Assembly (NCBI RefSeq): GCF_017104565.1
Contig: NZ_JAAGPD010000009.1
Span: 124,001 to 188,000 of the forward strand
Direction: 5' to 3'
Source of the DNA: Paraburkholderia sp. Tr-20389
GTDB lineage: Bacteria; Pseudomonadota; Gammaproteobacteria; Burkholderiales; Burkholderiaceae
DNA length: 64,000 nucleotides
The notes beneath the pieces were generated by a model that was not told the origin of the DNA, searched no databases, and worked only from the letters and a program-made list of their open reading frames with translations. The position numbers and the translations under genes are program-made. Below are positions 26,110 to 34,341 of the stretch, piece after piece (position 1 is the stretch's first letter; each line of letters opens with the position of its first letter).

Positions 26110-26955
26110 ATGAACACTACGCGTGAGTCGGGCAACGAGATCGAGGGTCTCTCCGTGTCTTTGGTCGTGTACCGGACGGACCCGGCGCAGCTCGCACAGA
26201 CACTGAAAAGTCTCGCTGCCGCATACGATGCGCTGAAAGAGGCGCGTCCGGCATTCAAACTGCATGTCAGTCTCGTCGATAACGGCGGGTCGCCCGATAC
26301 GACGGCCTCCGTCGGTGCGCTGCGCGCGCGCGGCGCGACCTGCTCGATCATTGCCGGGCACGGCAACGTAGGTTATGGCCGCGGCCACAATCTGGCCATC
26401 GAGGGCGCGGCGTATCGCTACCACCTCGTGCTGAACCCGGACATCGATCTCGACCGGAACGCGCTGGTGCGCGCGGTCGATTTCTTCGAAAGCCATCCGG
26501 ACGTCGGTTTGCTGACGCCGCGCATCGGCGAGGAAGACGGCAGCATCCAGTATCTGTGCCGCCGCTACCCGACGCTGCTCGACCTGTTCGTACGCGGTTT
26601 CCTGCCCGCACGCGTCCGCCGGTTCTTCACGCGGCGTCTTGCGCGCTACGAAATGCGCGATGTCATCAACGACCGCGACATCGTGTGGGATCCGCCCATC
26701 GTCAGCGGCTGTTTCATGCTGTATCGAACCAATGTGCTGAAGCAGCTCGCCGGCTTCGACCCGCGCTATTTCCTCTATTTCGAGGACTACGACCTGAGCC
26801 TGCGCACGCACGAAGTCGCCCGGATCGCCTATCTGCCCGCGATGCGCGTGCTGCATCATGGCGGCGGCGCGGCTCGCAAAGGCTCCGCGCACATCCGGAT
26901 GTTCGTCGCGTCGGCGTTCCGGTTCTTCAACCGTTTCGGCTGGAAGTGGCTATGA
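26110..26955 (+). CDS. Glycosyltransferase family 2 (rhamnosyltransferase-like)
   Basis: 281 residues from ATG 26110; the frame is open back to 25948 but that part lies in the AT-rich promoter region and has no family similarity. GT2 elements: LSVSLVVYRTDPAQLAQTL at the start, VSLVDNGGSPDTT, a D-x-D-type NPDIDLDRN, and LYFEDYDLSLRTHEVARIAY near the C terminus, the same E-D-x-D-L-S pattern as rhamnosyltransferases. Cytoplasmic. The stop overlaps the start of the next gene (ATGA). In related Burkholderia loci a gene in this place adds an early sugar to the QuiNAc-primed lipid. Confidence 0.85.
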   Translation: MNTTRESGNEIEGLSVSLVVYRTDPAQLAQTLKSLAAAYDALKEARPAFKLHVSLVDNGGSPDTTASVGALRARGATCSIIAGHGNVGYGRGHNLAIEGAAYRYHLVLNPDIDLDRNALVRAVDFFESHPDVGLLTPRIGEEDGSIQYLCRRYPTLLDLFVRGFLPARVRRFFTRRLARYEMRDVINDRDIVWDPPIVSGCFMLYRTNVLKQLAGFDPRYFLYFEDYDLSLRTHEVARIAYLPAMRVLHHGGGAARKGSAHIRMFVASAFRFFNRFGWKWL

Positions 26956-27908
26956 GTCATGTGGTCGTGAGCGGGGCGAACGGGTTCGTCGGACGCGCGC
27001 TGTGTCGCGCGCTGCTCGACGCGGGTCATCGCGTGACGGGACTCGTGCGGCGTTCGGGCACATGCGTGGACGGCGTGGTGGAATGGGTCGACGCGAGCAC
27101 GGACTACAACGGCATCGCGCAGTCCTGGCCCGCCGGCCTGACAGCCGACTGCATCGTGCATCTGGCCGCTCGCGTGCACGTGATGCACGACACCGCGGCT
27201 GACCCCGATGCCGCGTTCCGCGCGACCAATGTCGACGGCACGCTGCGGCTCGCGGCGGCGGCGCAGCAGCGTGGCGTGCCGCGTTTCGTGTTCGTCAGCA
27301 GCATCAAGGCCGTCGCCGAGAGCGACCACGGCAAGCCCTTGCGTGAAGACGATACGCCGCGCATCGACGACGCGTATGGCCGCTCGAAGCGTGCCGCCGA
27401 AGAAGACCTCATCCGTCTCGGCGACGCGACGGGGTTGGAGATCGTCATCGCCCGCCCGCCGCTCGTCTACGGGCCGCAAGTGCGCGCTAACTTCCTGCGT
27501 CTGATGGACGCCGTCTGGCGCGGCGTGCCGCTGCCGCTCGGCGGCGCCGACGCACGGCGCAGCATGGTCTACGTCGGCAATCTGGCGGATGCGCTGATGC
27601 GCTGTGCAACCGATCCGCGCGCGGCAGGCCAGCGCTTTCACGTCGCGGACAGCACCGCACCGACTGTCGCGGAACTGGTGCGCGCGCTGGCGCGGCATCT
27701 CGGCAAGCCGGCGCGGCTGCTGCCCGTGCCGGCCGGCTGGCTGCGGGCGGCGGGGCGATTGACGGGCCGCTCAGCGCAGGTCGATCGTCTGATCGGCGGT
27801 CTGCAGGTCGATACGTCGCACATTCGCGACGTGCTTGGCTGGCAACCCCCGTTCTCGACCGACGAAGGTCTGTCGGCAACCGCCGACTGGTATCGTTCGA
27901 CTCACTGA
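26952..27908 (+). CDS. wbpV: Nucleotide-sugar 4-ketoreductase/epimerase (WbpV-like SDR)
   Basis: 318 residues from ATG 26952. Rossmann motif VSGANGFVGRALCRALL, VHLAARVHVM, catalytic Ser in FVSSIKAVAES, and Y-x-x-x-K in DAYGRSKRAAEE. The family neighbours are WbpV, WbpK and WbiG, which reduce UDP-4-keto-6-deoxy-GlcNAc to UDP-QuiNAc or UDP-FucNAc. The gene order reductase, WbpL-like transferase, WbpM-like dehydratase is the one seen in Pseudomonas and Burkholderia LPS loci and supports this role. It cannot be decided from sequence whether the product is quinovosamine or fucosamine. Confidence 0.8.
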   Translation: MSHVVVSGANGFVGRALCRALLDAGHRVTGLVRRSGTCVDGVVEWVDASTDYNGIAQSWPAGLTADCIVHLAARVHVMHDTAADPDAAFRATNVDGTLRLAAAAQQRGVPRFVFVSSIKAVAESDHGKPLREDDTPRIDDAYGRSKRAAEEDLIRLGDATGLEIVIARPPLVYGPQVRANFLRLMDAVWRGVPLPLGGADARRSMVYVGNLADALMRCATDPRAAGQRFHVADSTAPTVAELVRALARHLGKPARLLPVPAGWLRAAGRLTGRSAQVDRLIGGLQVDTSHIRDVLGWQPPFSTDEGLSATADWYRSTH

Positions 27909-27915
27909 ACCGTTC

Positions 27916-28944
27916 ATGCAGATGCAAGATTCACTGATGTCTCCGTGGACTTTTCCCCTCGTTGCCGGCGTGGCCGTCTGCGCGTGCGCGGCGATCCTGT
28001 ATCTGCTGCTGAAGACAGGCCTCGCGTGGCGTCTCGCGACCGACATCCCCAACGACCGCTCGCTGCACGTGCGCCCGACGCCGCGCGTCGGCGGCTGGGG
28101 CATCGTGCCTGTCGCCGTCGTCGCGATGCTGCTGGTTGCGCCGTCCCTGTGGTTCGTCGCGCTGGCGACGGCGTTTCTCGCCGCCGTGTCGCAGGTCGAC
28201 GACCGGCGCGGTTTGCCCGCGCGCGTGCGTTTCGCCGCGCATCTGATCGCCGTCGTCGCCACTGTCGCGCTGTTTCCGGCTGCGGCGTCGTGGTGGGTGC
28301 TCGTGGCGCTGGCATTTCTGATGATCTGGCTGGTCAATCTCTACAATTTCATGGACGGCGCGGACGGTCTCGCGGGCGGCATGGCGCTGTTCGGCTTCGC
28401 GGGTTACGCGGCGGCGGCGCTGCTCTCCGACCATCCGATGCCCGAGCTCGCCCTCGCATCGCTGGCGGTAGCGGCGGCAGCGCTCGGTTTCCTGTTCTTC
28501 AATTTCCACCCGGCACGGATCTTTCTCGGCGACGCGGGCTCGATTTCGCTCGGTTACCTGGCGGGCGCGCTCGGTTACTGGGGCTGGCGCGGCGGCGCGT
28601 GGCCCGTGTGGTTCCCGGCACTCGTGTTCGCGCCGTTCATCGGCGATGCGTCAGTGACGCTCGCGCGGCGCCTCGCGCGCGGTGAAAAGTTTTGGCAAGC
28701 GCACCGTGAGCACTACTATCAACGCATGGTCCGCTCGGGCGTCGGTCATGCCGGCACCGCGTGGACGTGGTATGCGGTGATGGTCATCGGCATAGCACTT
28801 GCTTTATTCGCACTCGGCCGGTCTGCGGCCACTCAGTGGGGCATCGTAGTGGGATGGGCCGGCGTGCTGGTCGTCGTCGGAAGCATCGTCGATCTGCGCT
28901 GGCGCCGGTTCCAGGCCACACTGTCCAAACATTCCGAGGTATGA
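27916..28944 (+). CDS. wbpL: Undecaprenyl-phosphate sugar-1-phosphate transferase (WbpL/WecA family)
   Basis: 342 residues, polytopic (about 10-11 helices). Starts at ATG 27916, with 27937 also possible. Family motifs are clear: NDRSLHVRPTPRVGG on the first cytoplasmic loop, the aspartate-rich LVNLYNFMDGADGLAGG, and NFHPARIFLGDAGSISLGYL. This enzyme starts a glycan by moving a 6-deoxy-HexNAc-1-phosphate from its UDP carrier to undecaprenyl phosphate at the cytoplasmic face. The flanking genes make UDP-QuiNAc or UDP-FucNAc, the expected substrate. It overlaps the next gene (ATGA). A second member of the superfamily is encoded at 31.3-32.4 kb. Confidence 0.92.
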   Translation: MQMQDSLMSPWTFPLVAGVAVCACAAILYLLLKTGLAWRLATDIPNDRSLHVRPTPRVGGWGIVPVAVVAMLLVAPSLWFVALATAFLAAVSQVDDRRGLPARVRFAAHLIAVVATVALFPAAASWWVLVALAFLMIWLVNLYNFMDGADGLAGGMALFGFAGYAAAALLSDHPMPELALASLAVAAAALGFLFFNFHPARIFLGDAGSISLGYLAGALGYWGWRGGAWPVWFPALVFAPFIGDASVTLARRLARGEKFWQAHREHYYQRMVRSGVGHAGTAWTWYAVMVIGIALALFALGRSAATQWGIVVGWAGVLVVVGSIVDLRWRRFQATLSKHSEV

Positions 28945-30839
28945 CGCTGATGCTCAGAACCAAAGCCAGCTGGCTATCCTTCAGCGCTTTCCTGTTCGAC
29001 CTGGCCGCCGTCGCCGGCACGTGGCTCGTCGCCTACGTGATCCGCTTCAACGGGGCCGTGCCCGTCGATTTCCGCGACGGCGCGCTGCACGCGCTCATCT
29101 GGGTGCTGCCCGTCTACGGCATGATGTTCCGCATCTTCGGCCTGTACCGCGGCATGTGGGTGTTCGCGAGCCTGCCCGACCTGATGCGTATTTCGAAGGC
29201 GGTCGCGACGGGCGCGTTGCTGTCGATGATTCTCGCCGTGATGATCCAGCCCGTCCCGATCATTCCGCGTTCCGTGCTGCTCGTCTCGCCGCTGCTGCTG
29301 TTTCTCGGCATGGGCGGCTCGCGCGCGTTGTACCGCGCGGCGAAAGAGTTCTATCTATACGGCGGCCTCGTCGCGCAGGGCAAGCCTGTCGTCGTGATCG
29401 GCGCGGGCACGGCGGGCGCGATGCTGGCGCGCGAACTGTCGCGTTCGAGCGAATGGCGCCTGATCGGCCTGCTGGATGACGACGTGTCGAAGCAGGGCCG
29501 CGAGATCTACGGCTACAAGGTGCTGGGTCCGATCAGCAAGCTGCCGGAAATCGCCGAGGCGATGAAGACCGAGTACGCGATCATCGCGATTCCGTCTGCA
29601 CCCGTCGAGCAGCAGCGCCGCGCGGCCACGCTGTGCGTGCGCGCGGGCGTGCGCGCGATGGTGCTGCCCGCGTTGGCGGATATGACGGAAGGGCAGGCGT
29701 CGATGTCGCGCGTGCGTCATATCGACCTCGAAGATCTGCTCGGACGCGAGCCCGTGCATATCGACACGCCGCACGTCGAAGCGTTGCTGCACGCGCGCGT
29801 GGTGATGGTGACGGGCGCGGGCGGCTCGATCGGCTCGGAACTGTGCCGCCAGATCCTGCGCTTCAAGCCCGCGCAACTGATCGCCTTCGATATCTCCGAG
29901 TACGCGATGTACCGGCTCGTCGAAGAGTTGCACGAGCGCTTCCCCGGGCTGTCGATCGTCCCGGTGATCGGCGACGCGAAGGATTCGCTGCTGCTCGATC
30001 ATGTGATGGCGCGCTTCACGCCGCACATCGTCTACCACGCGGCCGCCTACAAGCACGTGCCGCTGATGGAAGAGCAGAACGCGTGGCAGGCGCTGCGCAA
30101 CAACGTGCTCGGCACCTATCGCGTGGCGCGCGCGGCGATTCGCCATGACGTGAAGCGCTTCGTTCTGATTTCGACCGACAAGGCCGTCAATCCGACCAAC
30201 GTGATGGGCGCGAGCAAGCGACTCGCGGAAATGGCCTGTCAGGCGCTGCAGCAGACCAGCGAGCGCACGCAGTTCGAGACGGTGCGCTTCGGCAACGTGC
30301 TCGGCAGCGCGGGCAGCGTGATTCCCAAGTTCCAGCAGCAGATCGCGAAGGGCGGCCCCGTCACGGTCACGCACCCGGAAATCACGCGCTTCTTCATGAC
30401 GATTCCCGAGGCGTCGCAACTCGTGCTGCAGGCATCGAGCATGGGTCACGGCGGCGAAATCTTCATTCTCGACATGGGCGAGCCGATGAAGATCGTCGAT
30501 CTCGCGCGCGACCTGATCCGTCTGTACGGCTTTACCGAAGAGCAGATCCGCATCGAGTTCACAGGTTTGCGCCCCGGCGAGAAGCTGTACGAAGAACTGC
30601 TCGCCGACGAGGAAACCACGACGCGCACGCCGCATTCGAAACTGCGCATCGCGCAGGCGCGCGGCGTGCCCGACAATCTGCTCGACGAACTGTTGCCGTG
30701 GCTGATGCAGCATCGCGTGCTGACGGACGACGAAGTGCGCCGCGATCTGCGTCGCTGGGTCGCCGAATATCAGCCGACGCTGCTCGCGCCGCCGCTGCGC
30801 AGCGTGCCGTCGCCGGCGGGCAAGCGGGCATTGATGTAA
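28941..30839 (+). CDS. wbpM: UDP-HexNAc 4,6-dehydratase, membrane-bound (WbpM/CapD family)
   Basis: 632 residues from ATG 28941. The N-terminal ~145 residues hold four hydrophobic helices. A first nucleotide-binding region follows (VVVIGAGTAGAMLARELS, about 150), then the catalytic SDR domain starting VMVTGAGGSIGSELCRQIL near 290. In the active site the usual Tyr of Y-x-x-x-K is a Met (NVMGASKRLAEM, with Ser in LISTDKA), the Ser-Met-Lys arrangement characteristic of WbpM/FlaA1-type enzymes. It converts UDP-GlcNAc to UDP-4-keto-6-deoxy sugar, feeding the WbpV-like reductase. Last gene of its operon; a terminator follows seven bases after the stop codon. Confidence 0.93.
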   Translation: MTLMLRTKASWLSFSAFLFDLAAVAGTWLVAYVIRFNGAVPVDFRDGALHALIWVLPVYGMMFRIFGLYRGMWVFASLPDLMRISKAVATGALLSMILAVMIQPVPIIPRSVLLVSPLLLFLGMGGSRALYRAAKEFYLYGGLVAQGKPVVVIGAGTAGAMLARELSRSSEWRLIGLLDDDVSKQGREIYGYKVLGPISKLPEIAEAMKTEYAIIAIPSAPVEQQRRAATLCVRAGVRAMVLPALADMTEGQASMSRVRHIDLEDLLGREPVHIDTPHVEALLHARVVMVTGAGGSIGSELCRQILRFKPAQLIAFDISEYAMYRLVEELHERFPGLSIVPVIGDAKDSLLLDHVMARFTPHIVYHAAAYKHVPLMEEQNAWQALRNNVLGTYRVARAAIRHDVKRFVLISTDKAVNPTNVMGASKRLAEMACQALQQTSERTQFETVRFGNVLGSAGSVIPKFQQQIAKGGPVTVTHPEITRFFMTIPEASQLVLQASSMGHGGEIFILDMGEPMKIVDLARDLIRLYGFTEEQIRIEFTGLRPGEKLYEELLADEETTTRTPHSKLRIAQARGVPDNLLDELLPWLMQHRVLTDDEVRRDLRRWVAEYQPTLLAPPLRSVPSPAGKRALM

Positions 30840-30845
30840 CGAAAA

Positions 30846-30866
30846 GGGCGCCGAGGCGCCTTTTTT
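30846..30866 (+). terminator. Rho-independent terminator after wbpM
   Basis: Perfect GGCGCC-GAG-GGCGCC-type hairpin flanked by AAAA on the left and six T on the right, just downstream of the wbpM stop. Confidence 0.85.
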
Positions 30867-30936
30867 CATGTCTGTCGCGGGTGGCCGTCGTTCGGGTCGC
30901 CAGGTAAGCCGCGGCTTGCGCCGGCCCCGGAAGCCA

Positions 30937-31239
30937 TCAGAAGCCGGAACGGCAGGGATCCGGCACGCCGCCGTTCGAGTGGCCCACCCTTGACATCGCA
31001 ACCGTCGCGACGGCCGTTCCCAGGAGCTTCAACGCAATGTCCACGGCGTCGGGGTCGTCGACCTGCTTGTCGAGCCGGCGTTTCGAGTAGGCCGTGCATT
31101 CAGGCGCGGTATGGGACGTATCGACGTGGGTCGCGCTCCATTTGACGTTGTCGATTACCACGGTGTTGGCGAACGCGAGCGGGGCAACGGAAAGCGCACA
31201 TAGCGCAAAAAGCGCGACGCCGATCTGACTGATGCTCAT
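30937..31239 (-). CDS. Small secreted hypothetical protein
   Basis: 100 residues with a clear Sec signal peptide (hydrophobic GVALFALCALSVAPLAFA, cleavage before NTVV). The mature part of about 76 residues has two cysteines (PECTAY and DPCRSG) that could form a disulfide, an acidic middle, and a Gly-rich end. I do not recognise the family. It stands alone on the minus strand between the wbpM terminator and a second initiating transferase gene, with a 102-bp gap upstream. Signal peptide and codon use support a real gene; function unknown. Confidence 0.6.
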   Translation of the reverse strand: MSISQIGVALFALCALSVAPLAFANTVVIDNVKWSATHVDTSHTAPECTAYSKRRLDKQVDDPDAVDIALKLLGTAVATVAMSRVGHSNGGVPDPCRSGF

Positions 31240-31341
31240 CGAACGCTCCCGGGTTCAGAAAGAGCACCGCCTCGTCAGAATATGGCGCGGTGCGCTATCT
31301 CATGGTAGAGAGTCGTTGCGCGCCTGCCATTGGGGATTCCA

Positions 31342-32442
31342 TCAGGAATGCCGTCTTTTGCGGACCACCAGCCAGCGCGGCACCTTGAACCGCACGATGC
31401 TCACGTACAGCCACACATACGTCGCGGCGAACACGATCACGAAGCAGAACAGATGCAGCGTGTGCCGCCAGAACAGCGTCGCGGGAACCACGGCGATCAG
31501 GCAGAGCAGCCAGAGATACGGCGACGTCAGCGAATTGCGCCGCGTCAGCTCGCGCGCGGTGCGTGCGCCGACCGCCCAGCGCATCAGGCGCTTGTAGACG
31601 AGCATGTGCAGATGCACGCCGTCGGGAATGCCGGGCGAGATGCCGCGGATGAACTTCTTCCGGTAGATCGAGAAGCAGGTTTCGAAGATCGGGTACATGA
31701 ACAGCAGCACGGGATACCACGCCGACACGTCGCGGTTGCGCATCACGAGCATGATCGACAGTTCGCCGAGCATGAAGCCGATGAAGTAGGCGCCGCCGTC
31801 GCCGAGAAAGATCAGGCCCGCCGGGAAATTCCAGATGAAGAAGCCCATCACCGCGCCCATCATGATCAGCGACGCCGACAGCACGATCGGGTCGTGCACC
31901 TGGAACGCGACATAGGCCAGCGACGCGAACATCATGAACGCGACCATCGACGCCAGCCCGTTGAAGCCGTCGATGATATTGATCGCGTTGGCAAGCGCCG
32001 CGACGGCCAGAACGGTCACCGCGCAGGAGATCGCGGCATAGGAGAGCAGAAAGTCGAGCGGCGGCACGCTGATGCGCGTGACGGCGATGCCGAGCACGAA
32101 GTAGGCGAGCGCGGCGGCGACCATCGTGCAGATGAGCCGTGCGAGCGGCGACACCTTCTTGGTCAGGTCTTCGATCAGACCCGAAGCGAACGCGGGAAGG
32201 CCGCACGCGACGACGCCGAGTATTCCCGCCGACACGCCCGGATAAGGGCGATACAGCTGGATCGCCGACACCACCAGTCCAATCAGAATGCCCGTTCCGC
32301 CGATTCGCGGCACGGGCCGCGCGTGGAATTTCTGCACGCCGGCCAGATCGGTGTCCGCAAACGTTTCATGCAGATGCGCGTACCGCACGATCACGAGCGT
32401 GACCAGTAGTGAAACGATGAAGCCGAGCGCGAAACTGAGCAT
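31342..32442 (-). CDS. MraY/WecA-family undecaprenyl-phosphate glycosylphosphotransferase
   Basis: 366 residues, about 11 hydrophobic helices. Motifs of the WecA/TagO group: KFHARPVPRIGGTGIL on the first cytoplasmic loop, ANAINIIDGFNGLASM with the catalytic aspartates, NFPAGLIFLGDGGAYFIGF, and a His-rich cytoplasmic loop GIPDGVHLHMLVYKRLM. It loads a HexNAc-1-phosphate on undecaprenyl phosphate. Diverged from the WbpL-like enzyme at 27.9 kb, it presumably starts a different glycan, perhaps the one flipped by Wzx encoded at 37.4 kb. Monocistronic by position; divergent from the chemoreceptor gene. Confidence 0.9.
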   Translation of the reverse strand: MLSFALGFIVSLLVTLVIVRYAHLHETFADTDLAGVQKFHARPVPRIGGTGILIGLVVSAIQLYRPYPGVSAGILGVVACGLPAFASGLIEDLTKKVSPLARLICTMVAAALAYFVLGIAVTRISVPPLDFLLSYAAISCAVTVLAVAALANAINIIDGFNGLASMVAFMMFASLAYVAFQVHDPIVLSASLIMMGAVMGFFIWNFPAGLIFLGDGGAYFIGFMLGELSIMLVMRNRDVSAWYPVLLFMYPIFETCFSIYRKKFIRGISPGIPDGVHLHMLVYKRLMRWAVGARTARELTRRNSLTSPYLWLLCLIAVVPATLFWRHTLHLFCFVIVFAATYVWLYVSIVRFKVPRWLVVRKRRHS

Positions 32443-32652
32443 GAAAGTCGGGGCTGGAAAGCAAACGGTGGATTATACAAATGAAACGCAGCGCGCCCGG
32501 ACGGGTTGACCGGAGCGCTATTTTCAGCAAACGTCGCGCGCCGTCCCACATGCTGCGTCATGGATTCTCCCTATTCGGAGTCCGCCACGCGATGCCGATA
32601 GCCATCGATGGGGCTGCCATCCCGGCCAGCCGACTGCACGTCACGGACACTC

Positions 32653-34218
32653 ATGCTCAATAACATCACAATCCGGCAGGGACTGACGCTCGTCATCGGC
32701 ATCTTCGCGGCATTTCTTCTGATCGTGATCGGCGTCGGCTGGGGCGCGCTGAAAGTCACCAATGACGGCTTGCAGGATGTGCAGCAGTCGTCGGCGGCGA
32801 TGAGCGCGCTCACGTCGAGTTCTGAGAAGCTCTTGCAGGTGCGGCTGTCGCTCGGCAGCTACGAGACGCTCTTCAGCGTCGGCAAGGATACGGACGGACT
32901 GCTCGCCGCCGCACACAAGGTGCTCGACTCGTCGAACGAGGATTTCCGCAGCTACATGGCTTCGCCGTTCGGCAGCGATGAAGAGCGCAAGCTCGCGCAG
33001 ACCGTCGCCGACGCGCGCACGGCGCTCGTCAATCAGGCGATCGAGCCGGAGCACAAGGCGCTCGTCGACAACGACTTCAACACCTTCCGCACGATTCAGG
33101 GCGAAACGGCCGACCGCTTCTACGGCGTCTACGCGAAGGCGATCGCCGCGCTCCAGCATGCGCAGGCCGACAATCGCCGGCATGAGGCCGAGCAGTTGAG
33201 CCGGCGCTTCGTGATTTCGACGGGCCTGTTCATCGCGATCGGCGTAGCCGCGTTGGTGGTCGGCGCGATGGCGCGCGCGGGTTTGTCGTCGGCGGTGGTG
33301 AAGCCGGTGAACCAGACGATCCGCCATTTCCGCAGCATGGCCGACGGCGATCTGACAACGGCCGTCAAGGTGCGCTCGCGCAACGAAATGGGCCAGCTGC
33401 TGCAGGCGCTGTCGCAGATGCGCGACGGGCTGGTCGACACGGTGTCGAAAGTGCGTGGCAGCACGCATTCGATTACGCTCGGCGCGAACGAGATCGCCGC
33501 CGGCAATGCAGACCTGTCGAGCCGGACCGAGCAGCAGGCGGCCGCGTTGCAGGAAACGGCGGCGAGCATGGAAGAGCTGTCGGCGACCGTCAAGCAGAAC
33601 ACCGACAACGCGAAGCTCGCGAGCCGTCTCGCGCAGGGCGCGCTGGAAACGGTGGTGCGCGGCAGCGACGTGGTGACGCGCGTCACGGAAACGATGGACG
33701 GCATCACGACATCGTCGCGCAAGGTCGGCGAGATCATCGGCATCATCGAGGGCATTGCGTTTCAGACCAACATCCTTGCGCTGAACGCGGCCGTCGAAGC
33801 GGCGCGCGCGGGCGAGCAGGGGCGCGGCTTCGCCGTGGTCGCGTCGGAAGTGCGCGCGCTGGCGCAGCGCTCGGGTGCGGCGGCAAAGGAGATTCGCGAG
33901 CTGATCGGCGATTCGACGGCACAGGTCGCGCAGGGCGCGTCGCTCGTTGCTGATGCTCGCAAGACGATGGAAGAGGCGATGAACTCCGTCCAACGTGTGA
34001 CGGGCATCATGAACGAGATCGAGGGCGCCGCTCACGAGCAGAGCGACGGCATCGAGCAGATCAACAAGGCGATCGGGCAGATCGATGAAGTGACGCAGCA
34101 GAACGCGGCGCTCGTCGAGCAGGCCGCAGCGGCAGCAAAGACGCTCGAAGCGCAGGCTGTTGTGCTGCGCGAGGCGGTTGCCGTATTCAGGCTCGAAGCC
34201 GCGCATGGCGCAGCCTGA
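32653..34218 (+). CDS. Methyl-accepting chemotaxis protein
   Basis: 521 residues from ATG 32653; an ATG at 32608 is in frame but adds a non-hydrophobic leader. Topology is classic: TM1 (about 10-32), periplasmic four-helix-bundle sensor (about 35-190), TM2 (about 191-213), HAMP (QTIRHFRSMADGDLTT), then the long cytoplasmic coiled coil with the conserved tip IAFQTNILALNAAVEAARAG. The C terminus has no NWETF-like CheR/CheB tether. Ligand unknown. It is an odd neighbour inside a polysaccharide locus, flanked by an initiating transferase on one side and galE on the other, with a broken manC-like fragment between it and galE. Confidence 0.93.
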   Translation: MLNNITIRQGLTLVIGIFAAFLLIVIGVGWGALKVTNDGLQDVQQSSAAMSALTSSSEKLLQVRLSLGSYETLFSVGKDTDGLLAAAHKVLDSSNEDFRSYMASPFGSDEERKLAQTVADARTALVNQAIEPEHKALVDNDFNTFRTIQGETADRFYGVYAKAIAALQHAQADNRRHEAEQLSRRFVISTGLFIAIGVAALVVGAMARAGLSSAVVKPVNQTIRHFRSMADGDLTTAVKVRSRNEMGQLLQALSQMRDGLVDTVSKVRGSTHSITLGANEIAAGNADLSSRTEQQAAALQETAASMEELSATVKQNTDNAKLASRLAQGALETVVRGSDVVTRVTETMDGITTSSRKVGEIIGIIEGIAFQTNILALNAAVEAARAGEQGRGFAVVASEVRALAQRSGAAAKEIRELIGDSTAQVAQGASLVADARKTMEEAMNSVQRVTGIMNEIEGAAHEQSDGIEQINKAIGQIDEVTQQNAALVEQAAAAAKTLEAQAVVLREAVAVFRLEAAHGAA

Positions 34219-34261
34219 GACCCGACTGCGCGTGCGCTTTTGCCGGTGGCCTGAGCCCGGC

Positions 34262-34315
34262 GAAGCCGCCCGATTTCACCTCGATGATGTCGAGCGGCGT
34301 CTTGCCGGGATTTTC
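34262..34315 (-). pseudogene. Remnant of a ManC-type phosphomannose isomerase cupin
   Basis: Read on the minus strand, 18 codons give ENPGKTPLDIIEVKSGGF, matching 12 of 18 residues of [18 protein letters not shown] in the ManC protein at 24.3-25.8 kb. On either side the similarity stops and no pyrophosphorylase domain is present within the 123 bp between the chemoreceptor gene and galE. It looks like the residue of a second manC deleted during rearrangement of the locus. Confidence 0.65.
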
Positions 34316-34341
34316 CCGCCGGCGTAACTGAGCAAAACCCG

